IMG/VR virus record: IMGVR_UViG_3300025736_000010 | Location: 48,897-112,896 of that record | DNA length: 64,000 nucleotides | Source of the DNA: a virus | Strand: one strand, 5' to 3' | In this document: one piece after another, positions 37,191 to 45,531 of the stretch | Layout of the letters: every line of letters starts with the position of its first letter | Numbering within the stretch: the first letter of the stretch is position 1 | Position numbers and translations under genes: made by a program | Notes under the pieces: generated by a model | Database searches by the model: none | Seen by the model: only the letters and a program-made list of their open reading frames with translations | Told to the model about the DNA's origin: nothing

Positions 37191-37192
37191 CA

Positions 37193-37795
37193 ATGCGTAT
37201 AATTGACTGCGAACAGCGGACAGACGAGTGGTATAAGGCGCGTTTGGGAATCCCCAGCGCGTCCAATTACGGGAAAATCGTTGACGGGAGCGGTAAGCCG
37301 TCTAAGTCTCAGAAGGACTATCTTAATAGACTAGCTGCTGAGAGGATAACCGGTGTGCGCGAAGAGACACATACATCGGCTGCTATGCAGACAGGTATTG
37401 ATAGAGAAGATCTATCTCGCGGTGTGTACGCCATGACATATGAGGTCACGGTTGAGGAGGTTGGGTTCTGCCTTAGTGATTCAGGCAGATACGGCGCATC
37501 CCCAGATGGATTTGTGGGCGAGAATGGACTAGTCGAACTAAAGAATCCTTTGGCAAAAACCGCTGTTGGGTATCTTCGCAGTGGGAAACTTCCGTCTATC
37601 TATTTCCAACAAGTTGAAGGACAACTTCTCGTTACAAAGCGCGAGTGGTGCGATTTTGTGACGTACTATCCCGGTCTTCCGCTATTTGTTGTTCGTGTTG
37701 AACGAGACGAAGAGTTTTTGGCTCGTTTGGAAGATGAGCTTAATGTGTTCTGCGACAAACTAGATAAAGTTTGTAAGGAGTTAGGTGAGGAATGA
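37193..37795 (+). CDS. YqaJ/lambda-type exonuclease
   Basis: A 200-residue protein. The N-terminal 'EQRTDEWYKARLGIPSASNY' motif is diagnostic of YqaJ-family recombinases. Catalytic residues D105 (GASPDGF), E115 and K117 (LVELKNP) and the 'YFQQVEGQLLVT' motif are intact. It degrades one strand of double-stranded DNA to feed the annealing protein upstream. Confidence 0.85.
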   Translation: MRIIDCEQRTDEWYKARLGIPSASNYGKIVDGSGKPSKSQKDYLNRLAAERITGVREETHTSAAMQTGIDREDLSRGVYAMTYEVTVEEVGFCLSDSGRYGASPDGFVGENGLVELKNPLAKTAVGYLRSGKLPSIYFQQVEGQLLVTKREWCDFVTYYPGLPLFVVRVERDEEFLARLEDELNVFCDKLDKVCKELGEE

Positions 37796-37806
37796 ACTTT
37801 TCTCGC

Positions 37807-37835
37807 TTGACAAAACGTTAGAAATAGTGTATAAT
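37807..37835 (+). promoter_or_regulatory. sigma70-type promoter (TTGACAAAC family)
   Basis: TTGACA (37807-37812), 17 bp, TATAAT (37830-37835). Predicted transcription start coincides with the first base of the leader structure. Confidence 0.85.
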
Positions 37836-37841
37836 ATAAAC

Positions 37842-37920
37842 GTTGGCGGCAAGGGCATCAGGCAGCATTGCCTATCCTACGGGTTGCCCGGTCGTCAACA
37901 AATAAACTTGCCGTAGGAGG
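37842..37920 (+). promoter_or_regulatory. structured leader RNA with RBS-masking pseudoknot
   Basis: P1 is GTTGGCG (37842-37848) with CGTCAAC (37893-37899). A hairpin AGGCA-gcat-TGCCT lies within. The loop sequence CCTACGG (37876-37882) is fully complementary to CCGTAGG (37911-37917), whose last bases are part of the AGGAGG ribosome binding site. The same layout, with different bases but the same pairs, precedes the HNH gene at 53941. Conserved positions include GGCGGC...AAG, ATTG and ACAAATAA. This looks like a cis-regulatory RNA controlling translation. Confidence 0.65.
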
Positions 37921-37926
37921 TCGAGA

Positions 37927-38484
37927 ATGAAAGAGAAGTACGATGAAGAAATTATTGGAGAACGATGGGAACCAGTTGTTGGCTATAAAGGATGGTACGA
38001 GGTTAGCGATATTGGAAGAGCGCGTAATGTAGCGGACAGAAAGCATACATTCGTTGGTAAGATTCTGAAGCAACGCATAATTAGCAGTGGCTATTGCGGC
38101 ATTAGTCTTTGTAGAAATGGCGATCAACATGATGCGATTGTCCACCGACTAGTTATGGCCGCATTCGTCGGCCAATGCCCAGAAGGCAAAGAGGTCAACC
38201 ATAAGGATGGCGATAAAACCAACAATAGATTGGACAACCTAGAGTATGTAACACAATCTGAGAATATGATTCACGCATTTGATACTGGACTACATTCTCT
38301 CGGTGGCGAGAAAAACAATATGAGTAAATTGACTGAGGAGAACGTGCATGAAATTAGGCGGCTTTTGCGTGCTGGGTTGACGCATAAATCTATTAGCGCT
38401 CTTTTCAATGTTTCTCGCTCTTGTATTGGCCTGATCGCAACAGGGGAAAGATGGGCCTATCTAAAAGAAGAAGGGGAGGAATAG
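37927..38484 (+). CDS. NUMOD4-HNH homing endonuclease
   Basis: A 185-residue protein. NUMOD4 'WEPVVGYKGWYEVSDIGRAR', HNH 'AIVHRLVMAAFVGQCPEGKE' then 'VNHKDGDKTNNRLDNLEYVT', and a C-terminal helix-turn-helix (GLTHKSISALFNVSRSCIGL). A paralogue lies at 53941-54483. It is inserted between exonuclease and ATPase genes, with its own promoter and structured leader. The stop overlaps the next start (TAGTG). Confidence 0.9.
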   Translation: MKEKYDEEIIGERWEPVVGYKGWYEVSDIGRARNVADRKHTFVGKILKQRIISSGYCGISLCRNGDQHDAIVHRLVMAAFVGQCPEGKEVNHKDGDKTNNRLDNLEYVTQSENMIHAFDTGLHSLGGEKNNMSKLTEENVHEIRRLLRAGLTHKSISALFNVSRSCIGLIATGERWAYLKEEGEE

Positions 38485-39746
38485 TGGTAATTACAAAATT
38501 ATTGCTACAAAATGTGTTAAAAATCAAAGCCGTGAATATAACTCCAATGGGGAATATTGTAAAAATCACTGGCAGGAACGCTCAAGGGAAATCGAGCATA
38601 CTAGACGGCATAGAAATTCTGCTAAGAGGGCCTTCTTCTTTCCCGGATAAGCCTATTAGGGAAGGAGAAAAACAGGGCGCTGGCCAGATTGATTTTGGAG
38701 ATTTTGTAATCACAAGAACAATCGATCCACACAAATTAACAGTTGTCTATAAAGGGTCTGACGAAAAGATCAAGAGGCCGCAAGAGTTCCTGGATAGTCT
38801 TCTCAATAAATACACCTGCGATCCGTTGAAATTAATGGGCTTGTCGCCTTCTGAACAAATGAACGAAGTTAAGAATATTTTAGGTATTGACTTCACCGAC
38901 TTAGACAAAGAATACGATTCTATCTATGAAACTCGCCGAGATCTAAATCGGGACGCGAAAGCCTTGAATTCTCTAACTAAAGGATATAGTGCCGACTCTC
39001 CAGTAGATCAAATAGACGATAGCGAACTTCTGGCAAAACATAGTAATGCGCGAGAAGTAAATACTGCGAATGCTAAACTAAGATTCGAGCTTGAAACAGA
39101 ACGTGATCGCGTTAAGTCGTTGAAGGAAGATGCGGCAAAGTTAGAAGATCAACTTCGTTCGATCAATGAAGAGATAGACAAGCGAACGGAGTCAGGTAAG
39201 GCATTGGCGGAAACAGTAGCTGGCCTTGTAGACGTTGACGACGCCAATCTGTTTGCAGAAATACAACGTATCCAAAAACACAATAGCGAGGCAAGCAAGA
39301 ACAAAGAGGTGGTAGGACTAGTCGTTGAGCTAAATGACAACGTAGCTGCGATAGAAAAGATAGAAGCCAGGATGGAAGAAATTAAGGAATACAAGATCAG
39401 CGTTATTAGGGACGCAAAGTTTTCTATTGAGGGCTTGACTATACAGGATAATGCGTTATACTATGCAGGCGTGCCGCTCAACCAAGCGAGTCAGGCCGAA
39501 AAATTGCGTGTGTGTATGGCGTTATCAATAGCAGGTAAGCCAGAAATAAAAGTCATCCTCATGCCGCAAGCTTCGCTGTTAGATGAAGACAATATGGAAT
39601 TAGTATCAAAAATGGCGGAAGAGTTGGACTTTCAGATATGGATGGAAATCGTTGGTGATGGTGATCCTCTTTCTTTCGTGATTGAGGACGGCGAGGTAAA
39701 ACATTCCCCTGACGGCGACGTTGTGGGACAAGAGAAGTTATTTTAG
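38484..39746 (+). CDS. SMC/RecF-like phage ATPase
   Basis: A 420-residue protein with a GTG start after GGGGAGGAA, overlapping the HNH stop. Walker A 'ITGRNAQGKSSILDGIEILL' at residues 28-38, a central coiled coil (residues 150-290), and a C-terminal head with 'NQASQAEKLRVCMALSIAGK' (signature-like) and a degenerate Walker B 'VILMPQASLLDEDN'. This family accompanies phage annealing proteins and SSB. It may load or handle DNA ends. The short coiled coil and modified Walker B are typical of the phage group. Confidence 0.75.
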   Translation: MVITKLLLQNVLKIKAVNITPMGNIVKITGRNAQGKSSILDGIEILLRGPSSFPDKPIREGEKQGAGQIDFGDFVITRTIDPHKLTVVYKGSDEKIKRPQEFLDSLLNKYTCDPLKLMGLSPSEQMNEVKNILGIDFTDLDKEYDSIYETRRDLNRDAKALNSLTKGYSADSPVDQIDDSELLAKHSNAREVNTANAKLRFELETERDRVKSLKEDAAKLEDQLRSINEEIDKRTESGKALAETVAGLVDVDDANLFAEIQRIQKHNSEASKNKEVVGLVVELNDNVAAIEKIEARMEEIKEYKISVIRDAKFSIEGLTIQDNALYYAGVPLNQASQAEKLRVCMALSIAGKPEIKVILMPQASLLDEDNMELVSKMAEELDFQIWMEIVGDGDPLSFVIEDGEVKHSPDGDVVGQEKLF

Positions 39747-39754
39747 GGGGTAGT

Positions 39755-40153
39755 ATGTTAAATAAAGTTATGTTTATTGGGAGACTTACGCGGAATCCCG
39801 AACTAAAGACTGTTGGATCAGGAAAGTCCGTTACAACGTTTGGGCTTGCTCTGAACCGGAAATATAAAGACGCGCACGGCGATCTACAGGAAGACGTAAC
39901 GTTTGTAGACATTGTTTGCTGGGACAAGCTCGCAGAAAACGTCGCTAAGTACCAGACAAAGGGAAAGAGAGTTTACGTTGAGGGGCGATTACAAATTGAC
40001 GCAGTTGACGGAGAAGACGGCCGCAAGAAGTATTTCACCAAGATTGTCGCTCATACCGTGTTGTTCCTTGACAATCGTGAGGACTCAGAGCGAGCAAAGC
40101 CAGTATATGGCGACAACGTACCGTATAAAGGCAACGAGGAAGTACCGTTCTAA
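39755..40153 (+). CDS. ssb: single-stranded DNA-binding protein
   Basis: A 132-residue protein with the OB-fold signature 'MLNKVMFIGRLTRNPELKTV', 'FVDIVCWDKLAENVAKY' and 'KGKRVYVEGRLQIDA'. The acidic tail ends NEEVPF, equivalent to the bacterial protein-interaction tip DDDIPF. It coats single strands during replication and recombination. Short spacing to neighbours suggests one operon. Confidence 0.95.
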   Translation: MLNKVMFIGRLTRNPELKTVGSGKSVTTFGLALNRKYKDAHGDLQEDVTFVDIVCWDKLAENVAKYQTKGKRVYVEGRLQIDAVDGEDGRKKYFTKIVAHTVLFLDNREDSERAKPVYGDNVPYKGNEEVPF

Positions 40154-40164
40154 AGGAGGGGATA

Positions 40165-40911
40165 GTGGCTATTTGCGAGCGATGGGGTCCACTCAGAAAG
40201 GCACAGTTTGGCTCGCTTAACAATTGTAGCATTGGGGCTGAGATGCTTTATACAAGAATCTTGGCCCGATGTGACTGCAACGGAAGTTATTTTGCGACGC
40301 CGGAAAAGATTAACGGACGTTTGTTTGAGAGCCGCCACATAAACGGAGAAACATCGCCGTCAATTATAGAAGAGTGGATTGACGAACTAGAGAACAACGG
40401 ACTGATAGTTGTGTTTTCTGATGGCGGAGAAGAATATTTGAATATAGTTGGTGTGTTCAGTAGCCGAGATAACGAAGTAAAGGCCGAGTTTCCAATACCG
40501 GACTTTTTAGAGGAGGTATTAGCTTCTAGAGAATCTAATGATGCTGGATTGCAAGCACGCAATAGGGCTGCCGATAGGATAACTGATTACATAAACGAGA
40601 CTGCTAAGAAATACAACGTGAGTTTTAGCTATCGGCACTCTAAGACATCTAGGAATGTTATTATCCCTAGAATGCGCGACGACGGATATGTCGAATATGA
40701 CCTAAAGTTAGTCGTAGAGCATAAATGCATGGAGTGGCTTGGTGATGATAAGATGATGGGATTTGTCAGGCCAATAACGCTTTTCAGGGCGTCCAAGTTT
40801 GAGGGGTATCTTAACTCTGCTAGGGCATGGGCGGCAGGCGGAAAGAGACAGAAGGGCGGATTGTATAGAGGACAAGAATCAAAGGATGACTATGGAGCAG
40901 TGGTGCGTTGA
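40165..40911 (+). CDS. phage replication initiation-type protein
   Basis: A 248-residue protein with a GTG start after AAAGGAGGGGATA. The N-terminal 90 residues resemble a winged helix (SIGAEMLYTRILARCDCNGS; EWIDELENNGLIVVFSDGGE) as in replisome-organiser proteins, and it lies directly before the DnaC-like loader. It could bind the origin or the loader. Its C-terminal region ends in a basic Gly/Lys segment. The family assignment is by context and pattern. Confidence 0.55.
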   Translation: MAICERWGPLRKAQFGSLNNCSIGAEMLYTRILARCDCNGSYFATPEKINGRLFESRHINGETSPSIIEEWIDELENNGLIVVFSDGGEEYLNIVGVFSSRDNEVKAEFPIPDFLEEVLASRESNDAGLQARNRAADRITDYINETAKKYNVSFSYRHSKTSRNVIIPRMRDDGYVEYDLKLVVEHKCMEWLGDDKMMGFVRPITLFRASKFEGYLNSARAWAAGGKRQKGGLYRGQESKDDYGAVVR

Positions 40912-41558
40912 TAATCAATCGAGATTTAATTGGAGATAGGTTCGCCGAGTGTTCATTCGATAGCTTTGAAGTGCTGTCAGCGGCGCATAGGAAGGCCCTG
41001 GATGCGTGTAAGTCGCTGTTAGATGGAACTTCTGGCGGCGTTGTGCTTACTGGGCCTGTTGGTCGTGGCAAGACGCACCTGCTTGTGTCTCTGGCTAACG
41101 AGTTTAATAGAGAGGCTGATCTAGAACTACTTGACGATAACGACTATGTATTAGTTACTGATCCTGGTAACTGCGTAGTGTTCTGGCCGCACAAAGAACT
41201 ATTCAGGGCTGTTACGGATGGGTTTTCAGACGGGTCTTCTTCTGGATATATTGAGGAATGCAAGGCTGCTGATCTTCTTATTATTGACGAACTTATGTCT
41301 GAAGGAACTGGCAATGATGGAAAAATAAGCCCGTATGTAAAGGAGCTTACTGAAGAGATAATAGAGCATAGGTACAATAAAGAGCTTCCAATAGCCATAT
41401 CAAGCAATTTAGGATTTGCACAAATGGGCGGCGCGTATAGCCCTCGTGTTGTTTCTAGGCTTGCTGATATGTGTGGAGATTGTATTATATTACTTAATGG
41501 AGATGAGGACTACAGGCTGAAGAAAAACGGGAGGAGAGATGGCAAAAAGAGATCCTGA
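40908..41558 (+). CDS. DnaC/IstB-like helicase loader ATPase
   Basis: A 216-residue AAA+ protein starting at a TTG that overlaps the upstream stop. Walker A GPVGRGKTH (residues 49-57), Walker B 'ADLLIIDELMSEG', sensor 1 'LPIAISSNL' and arginine-finger motif 'RVVSRLADMCGD' are in order. It should load the DnaB-type helicase encoded at 56064. It overlaps the next gene by 20 bp. Confidence 0.85.
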   Translation: MIINRDLIGDRFAECSFDSFEVLSAAHRKALDACKSLLDGTSGGVVLTGPVGRGKTHLLVSLANEFNREADLELLDDNDYVLVTDPGNCVVFWPHKELFRAVTDGFSDGSSSGYIEECKAADLLIIDELMSEGTGNDGKISPYVKELTEEIIEHRYNKELPIAISSNLGFAQMGGAYSPRVVSRLADMCGDCIILLNGDEDYRLKKNGRRDGKKRS

Positions 41559-42495
41559 CTTTAGGAAAGACGTGCTGGCGCTTGATGGGTATCGTTGTGT
41601 TATTTGTGGGTTCAATGGAGAAGATGAGGAGTATGTTGGATTCTTGCAGGCCGACCATGTTAGCCCTAGAGGATCTGGCGGTGACCCTACAAAGGACGAT
41701 AGAAAGAATGGAATGACGTTGTGTTCTAAGTGTCATAGCTTGAAAACAGATGAGATCATTCAGATCAAAGATAACGAGTGGGATCGCGAAGACAAAGAAA
41801 ACGGATTGACAGTATTCCAGAATGGAGCAATCAGAGATAGAGATACGTTGTGGTTCTATATAAAGCACGACAAGGAACTATTGGAACAGAGTATTGACGC
41901 TCTATCAGCAATGGCTTCCAGCGAAGCGCATAGGGCTAAGATCCTGGCGTTTGTATGGGAGCACTATAGCCTTTCTGGTGATTCTAAGTCGCCTCAACAG
42001 CTAGTCGCGGGACTTGGATTAGATCCTAATCAGTCTGAGAAAGAAGCAAGGGCATACGCACAACTAGAATCGTTAGGGCTAGAATGGAACGACGGCGTAA
42101 ACTACTCGAAAATAGAACTAATACTAAGCGCACTAGAGGGCAAGTCGTCTCTTACTGTAGAAGAGAACGCAAAATACACTGAGATATTGTTGCAAGCACG
42201 ATCAGCGTCATTCACTGATCTTAAGAAGGATTTCGTGGAAGATGGGCTGATAGAACCCAACGGTAATGGTTCGAGTAAAGAAAAGCTATACGTTGCGTGC
42301 AACAAGGATGATTTCTTCAAGCATTGCCGCCCAGTATTCGCTAAGGAAGGTGGAATTCCGCTGGACGACAATCAAATACTATTACGAGTTGATAAGGTAT
42401 ATTCGCCGATGCGTAAGCGTGCTGGTAGAGTTTTTGTTATGAATGGATTGATTGAAGAGGAAGTCAAGGTGGATAGTTATGAACCTACTACGTAA
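41539..42495 (+). CDS. HNH nuclease-domain protein with long C-terminal region
   Basis: A 318-residue protein. The N-terminal HNH domain is complete: 'LDGYRCVICGFNGE', 'LQADHVSPRGSGG', 'NGMTLCSKCHSLK'. The following 200 residues look like two DNA-binding or scaffold domains (KSSLTVEENAKYTEILLQA; YSPMRKRAGRVFVMNGLIEE) and are not recognised. It is translated directly after the loader, so it could be a replication-linked nuclease rather than a homing enzyme. Its 3' end overlaps the minus-strand gene by 19 bp. Confidence 0.75.
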   Translation: MAKRDPDFRKDVLALDGYRCVICGFNGEDEEYVGFLQADHVSPRGSGGDPTKDDRKNGMTLCSKCHSLKTDEIIQIKDNEWDREDKENGLTVFQNGAIRDRDTLWFYIKHDKELLEQSIDALSAMASSEAHRAKILAFVWEHYSLSGDSKSPQQLVAGLGLDPNQSEKEARAYAQLESLGLEWNDGVNYSKIELILSALEGKSSLTVEENAKYTEILLQARSASFTDLKKDFVEDGLIEPNGNGSSKEKLYVACNKDDFFKHCRPVFAKEGGIPLDDNQILLRVDKVYSPMRKRAGRVFVMNGLIEEEVKVDSYEPTT

Positions 42496-42839
42496 TTGGG
42501 AATCTCTGCTCTGTCGGCTTCCTCCAGCGCGTTCTTTGTTTCGCCGGGCTTGCCGCTATAAAACGCAATTACTCTGTCTGACTCTCCGATCATTTCTTTA
42601 TCACGGATAAGTCCAGCAATCGCACCAAAGCTTTCTCTGTCTGCTGGATAGCACTTGAATTCAATGTCGCTATCCAGCGCGTACTTTTTCGCCAACGATG
42701 ATGCTCCCTTGCTATCGCTTGAAATGATACTGATTGTTTCCTCAGCATGGATGTCTACGAACGTATCTAAGACAGATTTCATGCCAGGATAGTCGTTGAA
42801 ACTTTTGTCTCCGATAATCGCAATCCTTAGATCAGTCAT
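42477..42839 (-). CDS. SLOG/DUF2493-like nucleotide-binding protein
   Basis: A 120-residue protein, last of six minus-strand genes. The fold pattern 'LRIAIIGDKSFNDYPGMKSV', 'ISIISSDSKGASSLAKKYAL', and 'SDRVIAFYSGKPGETKNALE' matches the DUF2493/SLOG (Rossmann-like) family, with the Gly-rich loop. Such proteins bind nucleotide-derived ligands. The start overlaps the upstream stop (TAATG). Confidence 0.7.
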   Translation of the reverse strand: MTDLRIAIIGDKSFNDYPGMKSVLDTFVDIHAEETISIISSDSKGASSLAKKYALDSDIEFKCYPADRESFGAIAGLIRDKEMIGESDRVIAFYSGKPGETKNALEEADRAEIPNYVVGS

Positions 42840-43195
42840 TAAACACGTCCTCCGCAATGATCGCAATAGTTATCGAAGTCAAGCACAAGTTCCATAGGTT
42901 CAGATGAATCAAATGCATCTTCCCATGAACCCCCCGGGGCGTATGTGAGACTTGCTAGTGCTGCAATCTGGCCCCAAGGAGACGATCCTTTCCAAAAGAA
43001 GAACGCAATCGCCTTAACATTATCGGACTCCTTTTCAATTAGATATTCGCAAATACCTCGCATAGTTTCTTCGTATGGATTTTTACTAGCAGTAGTCATC
43101 CTGTAGATGATTCGCTTAGTATCGTTCTTGGCGTTCACCGTATCTAGCATTACTTCTCGTTCCTGAATTGTTACATAACTTGGTAATTTATCCAT
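42839..43195 (-). CDS. hypothetical protein
   Basis: A 118-residue protein with a terminal Cys-x2-Cys (NYCDHCGGRV). The middle (AIAFFFWKGSSPWGQIAALA) is hydrophobic. No family is recognised. It overlaps both neighbours by a few bases, so it is part of the minus operon. Confidence 0.55.
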   Translation of the reverse strand: MDKLPSYVTIQEREVMLDTVNAKNDTKRIIYRMTTASKNPYEETMRGICEYLIEKESDNVKAIAFFFWKGSSPWGQIAALASLTYAPGGSWEDAFDSSEPMELVLDFDNYCDHCGGRV

Positions 43196-43511
43196 CGTTA
43201 TCCTCCTCCCACTTGCCTTCTTTTATAAGCCTAAGTATCTTCTCGAATGGAACTAGCGCGTATGCCTCGCCTCTGTCTTCTCGAAATACAACGATATCAA
43301 CACCGTCGTCTATTCTAAGATATTCGGGTAACTTCTTCCTGCGTTTCGCTTGAATCCGCACCCCGCCAATAACCACATCGACTTCTTTTACTTCTCCTAG
43401 AGCGCGGCCATCGCTGGCGTATGACCTTTCGGCCTCTATGCCAATTTCTTTTGCTTTATTTACAAGCTCCCTCTCAAAAACATTCCCCTTCACCTTATTT
43501 GGATGCGTCAC
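43188..43511 (-). CDS. Hjc-like Holliday junction resolvase / PDDEXK nuclease
   Basis: A 107-residue protein starting at GTG (43511), in a GTGA overlap with the upstream gene. 'NKVKGNVFERELVNKAKEIG', 'SDGRALGEVKEVDVVIGGVR' then 'IQAKRRKKLPEYLRI' follow the archaeal-Hjc pattern: early Glu, Asp, then Q-x-K in place of the usual E-x-K. It likely cleaves branched DNA made by replication or recombination. The Gln in the active site is an oddity, also known in a few PDDEXK subfamilies. Confidence 0.65.
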   Translation of the reverse strand: MTHPNKVKGNVFERELVNKAKEIGIEAERSYASDGRALGEVKEVDVVIGGVRIQAKRRKKLPEYLRIDDGVDIVVFREDRGEAYALVPFEKILRLIKEGKWEEDNDG

Positions 43512-43690
43512 GCTATATAAACCTCCGTAATAGGGCATATCAAGTATGTCAAGCTAGTTAAGGGCGATTTCTTACGTGCAAATAAAATAGCAGTTTTGCA
43601 CATGCTAAAACACTGTCCCTGTACGGGTTTGCGCGCGCATCTTTCGCCTATTTTGCTAAAACGCTTCAAACGCCCTCGGATTACGCTCAT
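43508..43690 (-). CDS. small basic protein
   Basis: A 60-residue protein, Arg/Lys-rich (RGRLKRFSKIGERCARK), starting in an ATGA overlap with the upstream stop and ending in a GTGA overlap with the next gene. These exact junctions support it being real. Function unknown. Confidence 0.5.
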   Translation of the reverse strand: MSVIRGRLKRFSKIGERCARKPVQGQCFSMCKTAILFARKKSPLTSLTYLICPITEVYIA

Positions 43691-44019
43691 CTTCCCTTGT
43701 TGGCGATAACGCTTGCCAATGAGCCAGCCTTGCGCGGTGATTTAATCAATAAAGACTGAATCGGTATTCTTCCAGAAACACTAATGACGTAAGGATGCTT
43801 AGTAGTTGACAACTCAAGCCCATTTTTATTGATTTTGAAAAACGGTGACTCAAGAAGTGCTCGTGTTATTACCGGTATATGAGAACCAACTTCAGCAGTC
43901 CCTTCTTTGGCCGATCTAGCGGAAAAGTAAATACAAACTTCTTGCTCGTCGTCCTTAAGCCCATTTTTGTCCGGTACATTTTCTCCATTCCATTTCGATG
44001 AGTACTGTAACTTAGCCAT
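43687..44019 (-). CDS. hypothetical protein
   Basis: A 110-residue protein in the minus operon behind a GGGGGAAC-like site (AGGTAAGGGGGAAC). Contains 'EVCIYFSARSAKEGTAEVGS'. No family is recognised. Confidence 0.5.
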   Translation of the reverse strand: MAKLQYSSKWNGENVPDKNGLKDDEQEVCIYFSARSAKEGTAEVGSHIPVITRALLESPFFKINKNGLELSTTKHPYVISVSGRIPIQSLLIKSPRKAGSLASVIANKGR

Positions 44020-44027
44020 GTTCCCCC

Positions 44028-44219
44028 TTACCTCTCTCCGAATATAGCGTCAATATTATTAGGATGCCACCCAGCAGCCAATAGAACTGGCCTGATTAGC
44101 TCGTCTACCATTTGATCCATGTCAGGGTCCCAATTAGGAATCCCTACACTGTAAGCGCATGTACCTTCTGGATAGTCAACCTCCAACGTCAATCTAGTTG
44201 CGCACTTGTCTTCAATCAT
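44028..44219 (-). CDS. small acidic protein
   Basis: A 63-residue protein, first of the minus operon. ATG at 44219 follows GGAGGCGCT. Beta-alpha composition (TRLTLEVDYPEGTCAYSVGI). Not recognised. Confidence 0.5.
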   Translation of the reverse strand: MIEDKCATRLTLEVDYPEGTCAYSVGIPNWDPDMDQMVDELIRPVLLAAGWHPNNIDAIFGER

Positions 44220-44243
44220 AGCGCCTCCTTCAATACAAACACA

Positions 44244-44272
44244 ATTATACACTAATCAACGCCAAAAAGCAA
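44244..44272 (-). promoter_or_regulatory. minus-strand sigma70-type promoter
   Basis: On the minus strand TTGCTT (44272-44267), 17 bp, TATAAT (44249-44244) with GATTAGTG before it. Its -35 is 4 bp from the -35 of the divergent plus-strand promoter. Confidence 0.8.
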
Positions 44273-44276
44273 GCCA

Positions 44277-44305
44277 TTGACAAACGCCTTGAAATACTGT
44301 ATGAT
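44277..44305 (+). promoter_or_regulatory. sigma70-type promoter (TTGACAAAC family)
   Basis: TTGACA (44277-44282), 17 bp, TATGAT (44300-44305), divergent from the minus promoter. Confidence 0.75.
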
Positions 44306-44330
44306 TGTGATCGTAGCGAAAGGAGTACCA

Positions 44331-44939
44331 ATGAGACGAAAAGCAGATAAGATTTTGGTCTGTGATGTAGAAAGTACCTGTTGGGCTGGATTCCCGCCAA
44401 AGGGTGAAAGAAGCGAAATCATAGAAATCGGAGTAGTTCCAGTTGATCTTAGAACGCATGAAATCGGTGAGGGTGAATCAATATATGTTTATCCAGAAAG
44501 ATCGACGGTTTCAGATTATTGCACTGACCTTACTGGAATAACTACTAAAATACTAAAAGACAAAGGCGTAAAGTATGTAGATGCCATTAGAACGCTAACT
44601 GAGAAGTACGATTCGAGAAAGTACACTATGATCTCGTGGGGCGATTACGATAAGAATATGTTCTGGAAGATGGCTGATCTTCATGTAACTGATTATCCAT
44701 TTCCGCCAACGCATATTAACCTGAAGTATTTCTTCGGAATGTGGATAGGGATGACAAACTTGATTGGCCTAAAGAAGGCGCTGGATAAGTTGGGAATGGA
44801 ATTTGAGGGAGTCCAACACTGTGGAAGAGACGATGCCTATAACACTGCTAGGATATTTGTGGCGATGCTTGATTCATTTAAGCTCGTGCGGGATATGAGC
44901 ATTGGCGAGCATCATGCGGAATGGGAGTCCCATAAATAG
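44331..44939 (+). CDS. DnaQ-like 3'-5' exonuclease
   Basis: A 202-residue DEDDh-type exonuclease starting at ATG after AAAGGAGTACCA. ExoI 'KILVCDVESTC' (D12, E14), ExoII 'TMISWGDYDKNMFW' and ExoIII 'HCGRDDAYNTARI' are present. It may proofread for a polymerase not seen here, or process RNA as in ERI-1-like members. Confidence 0.85.
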   Translation: MRRKADKILVCDVESTCWAGFPPKGERSEIIEIGVVPVDLRTHEIGEGESIYVYPERSTVSDYCTDLTGITTKILKDKGVKYVDAIRTLTEKYDSRKYTMISWGDYDKNMFWKMADLHVTDYPFPPTHINLKYFFGMWIGMTNLIGLKKALDKLGMEFEGVQHCGRDDAYNTARIFVAMLDSFKLVRDMSIGEHHAEWESHK

Positions 44940-44952
44940 CACACATAACAAA
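44926..44952 (+). repeat. 27-bp direct repeat, copy 1
   Basis: AGTCCCATAAATA + GCACACATAACAAA. It matches copy 2 (45532-45558) in 26 of 27 bases. Copy 1 includes the stop codon of the exonuclease gene; the two copies bracket two small genes. Confidence 0.85.
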
Positions 44953-44985
44953 GGAGAATACATACGCGAAACATAAGGAGGAATG

Positions 44986-45240
44986 ATGAAGAAATGCTTG
45001 CGGCTTGAGGATGAGACTGGACACCATATCGGTGATGTCAACGAAAAGGTTCTTGTCGATATTAAGAAATTGCGAAAGCTTGAAAAGGCTGGCGTTTACA
45101 AATACTCTGCGCGTGAAGGTCTTGGTGGCGCCTATTACGAAATATGTGAGGGTGGTTGCCCTGTATGTAAACGAGATATGAAGCGCGATAAACATAAGCC
45201 AGGCTGCTGGTTAGGGAATTTGTTAAATGACAAGGAGTGA
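44986..45240 (+). CDS. small zinc-binding-like protein
   Basis: An 84-residue protein. ATG at 44986 is chosen over 44983 for better distance from TAAGGAGG. The C-terminus has C-x2-C plus further Cys/His (GGCPVCKRDMKRDKHKPGCW). Function unknown. Confidence 0.55.
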   Translation: MKKCLRLEDETGHHIGDVNEKVLVDIKKLRKLEKAGVYKYSAREGLGGAYYEICEGGCPVCKRDMKRDKHKPGCWLGNLLNDKE

Positions 45241-45243
45241 ATA

Positions 45244-45519
45244 ATGAGCGGTGGACATTTTGATTACGAATGCTTTAAGATTCAACACTTTGCGGATCAG
45301 TTGCGATGTGAAATTGACAACAATGAAAAAGAGGGAGACTTTGGCTACTTCTATGGCTTCAGCGAAGAGACTATCTCGCTGCTAAATGTTGCACAACAAA
45401 TGATTGATAACGCAGCAAAATTAGCATATCAAATCGAATGGTTATATTCTGGCGATATTGGAGAGGAACAACTTGTTGAGAGGATTAGTAAGGTTATGGC
45501 TGGATTAGATGCTTCTTAA
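45244..45519 (+). CDS. conserved MSGGHFDY-family phage protein
   Basis: A 91-residue protein that begins with the widely conserved phage motif MSGGHFDYECFKI. The rest is helical (ETISLLNVAQQMIDNAAKLA). The family is common in phages; function is unknown. It lies inside the cassette bounded by the 27-bp repeats. Confidence 0.75.
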   Translation: MSGGHFDYECFKIQHFADQLRCEIDNNEKEGDFGYFYGFSEETISLLNVAQQMIDNAAKLAYQIEWLYSGDIGEEQLVERISKVMAGLDAS

Positions 45520-45531
45520 GAAACATAAGTC

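Noticed and set aside
43530-43545. Promoter TTGACA near 43545 on the minus strand
   Set aside because: The spacer would be only about 14 bp and the -10 is poor; it lies inside a coupled gene chain.
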